Shown in pieces: positions 44,402 through 46,206 of a DNA stretch of 46,206 nucleotides; within the stretch, counting starts at the first letter, position 1, and each line of letters starts with the position of its first letter. The notes under the pieces were generated by a model. That model was not told the DNA's origin and did not search any database. It saw only the letters and a list, made by a program, of their open reading frames with translations. The translations under genes and the position numbers were made by a program. The DNA comes from Gammaproteobacteria bacterium (lineage in GTDB: Bacteria > Pseudomonadota > Gammaproteobacteria > GRL18): positions 1 through 46,206 of the forward strand of contig JAPHSW010000198.1 of assembly GCA_026196615.1 (NCBI GenBank). The letters run 5' to 3'.

Positions 44402-45754
44402 TTGATAAGTCCAGAAAAAATAATTTCAGACAAACTAAATCAACTTAAATCTGAAAATCTACAACTTCAAGAAAGTCTCACTTCCTGTGAGAATCGTTGC
44501 AACTACTTAGCAACAATTGAAAATATATTAAAAATAACACGTGAACATATTTCAATATTAGATAGTGATTATATTTATTGTGCCGTTAGCCACAGCTATC
44601 TTAATTGCCATAATAAATCCTCTGAACAAATTATTGGTCACACAGTAGACGAACTGCTTGGCAAACAAGTTTTTGAAGACTTAGTCAAACCCAATTTAGA
44701 ACGTTGTTTTGGTGGGCATACGGTAAATTACCAAGCCTGGTTTAACTTTAACAATTTGGGACAGCGTTATATGGATGTGACATACTATCCCATCCAGGAA
44801 ACCTGTTCTTCTGAAACCAGGCATATAGTCGTCAGCTCTCATGACTTAACAGAATTATATAATAATCAATCCGATCAACGATTGGCTAAAAGTTTATTTG
44901 ATAATACCAGTGAAGGCATAGTCATTACCGATTCAAAAGGCATTATTGTCAATGTTAACTCTGCATTTACACAAATCTCAGGTTATCAAAAACAAGAAGT
45001 TGTAGGTGTAAATGCTAATATTACCCGCTCTGATCGGCATGATCAGCTTTTCTATCAAAACATGTGGAAAAGTTTAAAAGAAACAGGTCAATGGCAAGGA
45101 GAAATATGGGACAAACATAAAAGTGGTCATATTTATCCTAAGTCTCTTTCTATTAATAAAATTACCGATGATAATGGCCGAGTCATTAATTATGTTGGTA
45201 TTTTTTCCGATATAACATTATTAAAGGAAAGCCAAAATCAATTAGAAAAGCTGGCCTATTTTGATATGCTCACACAATTGCCCAACCGTACCCACTTTTT
45301 TGAAACTTTAGAACATGAGCTATTAATAGCAGAACGTAATAATCAAAGTTTTGCTATTTTTTTTATCGATCTAGATGGTTTTAAAGCGGTTAATGATAAC
45401 TTAGGCCATAACTCTGGAGACTTACTATTAAAACAAGTAGCCACAAGACTAAAAAAATCTGTACGTTCAACTGATTTTATTGCTCGTCTGGGAGGTGATG
45501 AATTTACTACACTTCTGCTCAATACAAATGATATCCAACAAATTACCAAAATTGCTAAAAACATAATAGCAACATTATCAAATCAATTTTACATAAATCA
45601 GGAAAAGGTCAAAATTGGGGCAAGCATCGGAATATTTTGTTACCCAAAAGATGGTGACACTATTCACTCTATTCTTACTAAAGCAGATAAAGCCATGTAT
45701 AAAGCCAAAAAAAATGGAAAGGGATGTTATTGTTTTACTTCAAATCTAAATTAA
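44402..45754 (+). CDS. Soluble PAS-PAS-GGDEF diguanylate cyclase
   Basis: The 450-aa protein has an N-terminal coiled coil (about 5-40), two PAS domains (about 45-155 and 165-280, the second with 'GIIVNVNSAFTQISGYQKQEVVG'), and a GGDEF domain from 'LAYFDMLTQLPNRTHFF'. GGDEF is at 364-368, with inhibitory RSTD five residues before. It should be an active, product-inhibited diguanylate cyclase. No membrane helix is present. The start is TTG with AAGGGA about 8 nt upstream. It diverges from the riboswitch-controlled cyclase and precedes the REC-DUF3369 gene. Confidence 0.92.
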   Translation: MISPEKIISDKLNQLKSENLQLQESLTSCENRCNYLATIENILKITREHISILDSDYIYCAVSHSYLNCHNKSSEQIIGHTVDELLGKQVFEDLVKPNLERCFGGHTVNYQAWFNFNNLGQRYMDVTYYPIQETCSSETRHIVVSSHDLTELYNNQSDQRLAKSLFDNTSEGIVITDSKGIIVNVNSAFTQISGYQKQEVVGVNANITRSDRHDQLFYQNMWKSLKETGQWQGEIWDKHKSGHIYPKSLSINKITDDNGRVINYVGIFSDITLLKESQNQLEKLAYFDMLTQLPNRTHFFETLEHELLIAERNNQSFAIFFIDLDGFKAVNDNLGHNSGDLLLKQVATRLKKSVRSTDFIARLGGDEFTTLLLNTNDIQQITKIAKNIIATLSNQFYINQEKVKIGASIGIFCYPKDGDTIHSILTKADKAMYKAKKNGKGCYCFTSNLN

Positions 45755-45969
45755 TTATTTCTTGAATACATTCAAATAAACTATTATCACAATAATATTG
45801 TATAAAAAAACAAAATAAGAACATCAATAGATTATCTCCTTTAATACCATTTTCTGTTTTATTAACTAGTATAATTCTTGGATAAAATGGCTAAGTTAGT
45901 CTATATATTTAATTAGTATTTGTTTAAAACTATAATTATTTAACATATTAAAATGTTGGAATATACTGT

Positions 45970-46206
45970 ATGCCCAGTTCTGATGATAATGAGCTTATAT
46001 TTGCAGCTGAAGACTCAAGCATGGAGCAAGAAAATTCCACTCATAAAAATAAATCCTGGAAAATTCTAATTGTTGATGATGAACCAAGTATTCATGAAAT
46101 CACTCAACTCAGTCTGAAAGATTTTGATTTTACAGGTCGCCCTCTGACATTTTTTAATGCTTACTCAAAAAAAGAAGCCATAGAAATTCTTAATAAAGAA
46201 TCTGAC
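45970..46206 (+). CDS. REC-DUF3369 response regulator, probable HD-GYP phosphodiesterase, partial
   Basis: Only the first 79 codons are present; the gene runs off the right edge. The start 'MPSSDDNELIFAAED' then 'KSWKILIVDDEPSIHEITQL' and 'GRPLTFFNAYSKKEAIEIL' is the receiver opening typical of REC-DUF3369-HD-GYP proteins, which hydrolyse cyclic di-GMP. The acidic pocket residues (DDE) are present; the phosphoacceptor Asp and the catalytic domain lie outside. If the assignment holds, it would oppose the two cyclases next to it. Confidence 0.7.
   Translation, partial: MPSSDDNELIFAAEDSSMEQENSTHKNKSWKILIVDDEPSIHEITQLSLKDFDFTGRPLTFFNAYSKKEAIEILNKESD

Overview
The window is AT-rich chromosomal DNA from a gammaproteobacterium, very probably a sulfur oxidiser. 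The housekeeping content supports the class: aerobic hemF, mutS, purT, tsaB, a PBP1b-type mrcB, a DinG/YoaA-type helicase, and the glnS/cysS/ppiB/lpxH block often found together in gammaproteobacteria. A secreted Gly/Tyr-rich protein resembling sulfur-globule envelope proteins (2909-3304) suggests storage of elemental sulfur. No integrase, transposase, phage gene or CRISPR array was seen. The genus cannot be named from this sequence.

Layout. 1-2656: start of a YgiQ-type radical SAM gene, then a leftward group of hemF, a flavin reductase-like protein and a two-helix membrane protein. 2784-8907: the sulfur-globule-like gene with its terminator, and a leftward operon of DUF523, RND adaptor, RND pump and HIT protein. 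9055-13801: purT rightward, facing DUF350, lytic transglycosylase and TVP38 genes, then PilZ and tsaB. 13938-21000: a hybrid sensor kinase gene broken by two compensating single-base indels, a DinG-family helicase, a conserved hypothetical, a previously hidden nitroreductase pseudogene and a GAF-like/GGDEF protein. 21248-23486: an orphan pseudopilin, tRNA-Asn, a 34-codon membrane peptide gene with its own promoter and terminator, an RMF-like protein, DUF2905 and a hypothetical. 23727-33649: mutS, an acidic 27-residue-repeat secreted protein, DUF938 methyltransferase, FemAB-like acyltransferase, a periplasmic PilJ_N protein, a TPR lipoprotein and mrcB. 33877-42240: histidine kinase plus membrane protein, cysS/glnS facing the membrane protein, two cyclophilins, lpxH, a SixA-like phosphatase and a small membrane protein. 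42271-46206: a cyclic-di-GMP locus.

The strongest regulatory theme is cyclic di-GMP. The window holds three GGDEF proteins, a PilZ protein, the start of a REC-DUF3369 (probably HD-GYP) protein and a clear GEMM-I cyclic-di-GMP riboswitch. The riboswitch lies on the minus strand at 43988-44076, behind a good sigma-70-type promoter and upstream of a membrane-anchored GGDEF gene, so a diguanylate cyclase appears to be controlled by its own product.

The least conventional items are the riboswitch-GGDEF feedback unit, the split hybrid kinase, the hidden nitroreductase remnant, the 34-aa membrane peptide gene, and the acidic repeat protein. All functions are read from sequence motifs; no database search was run.
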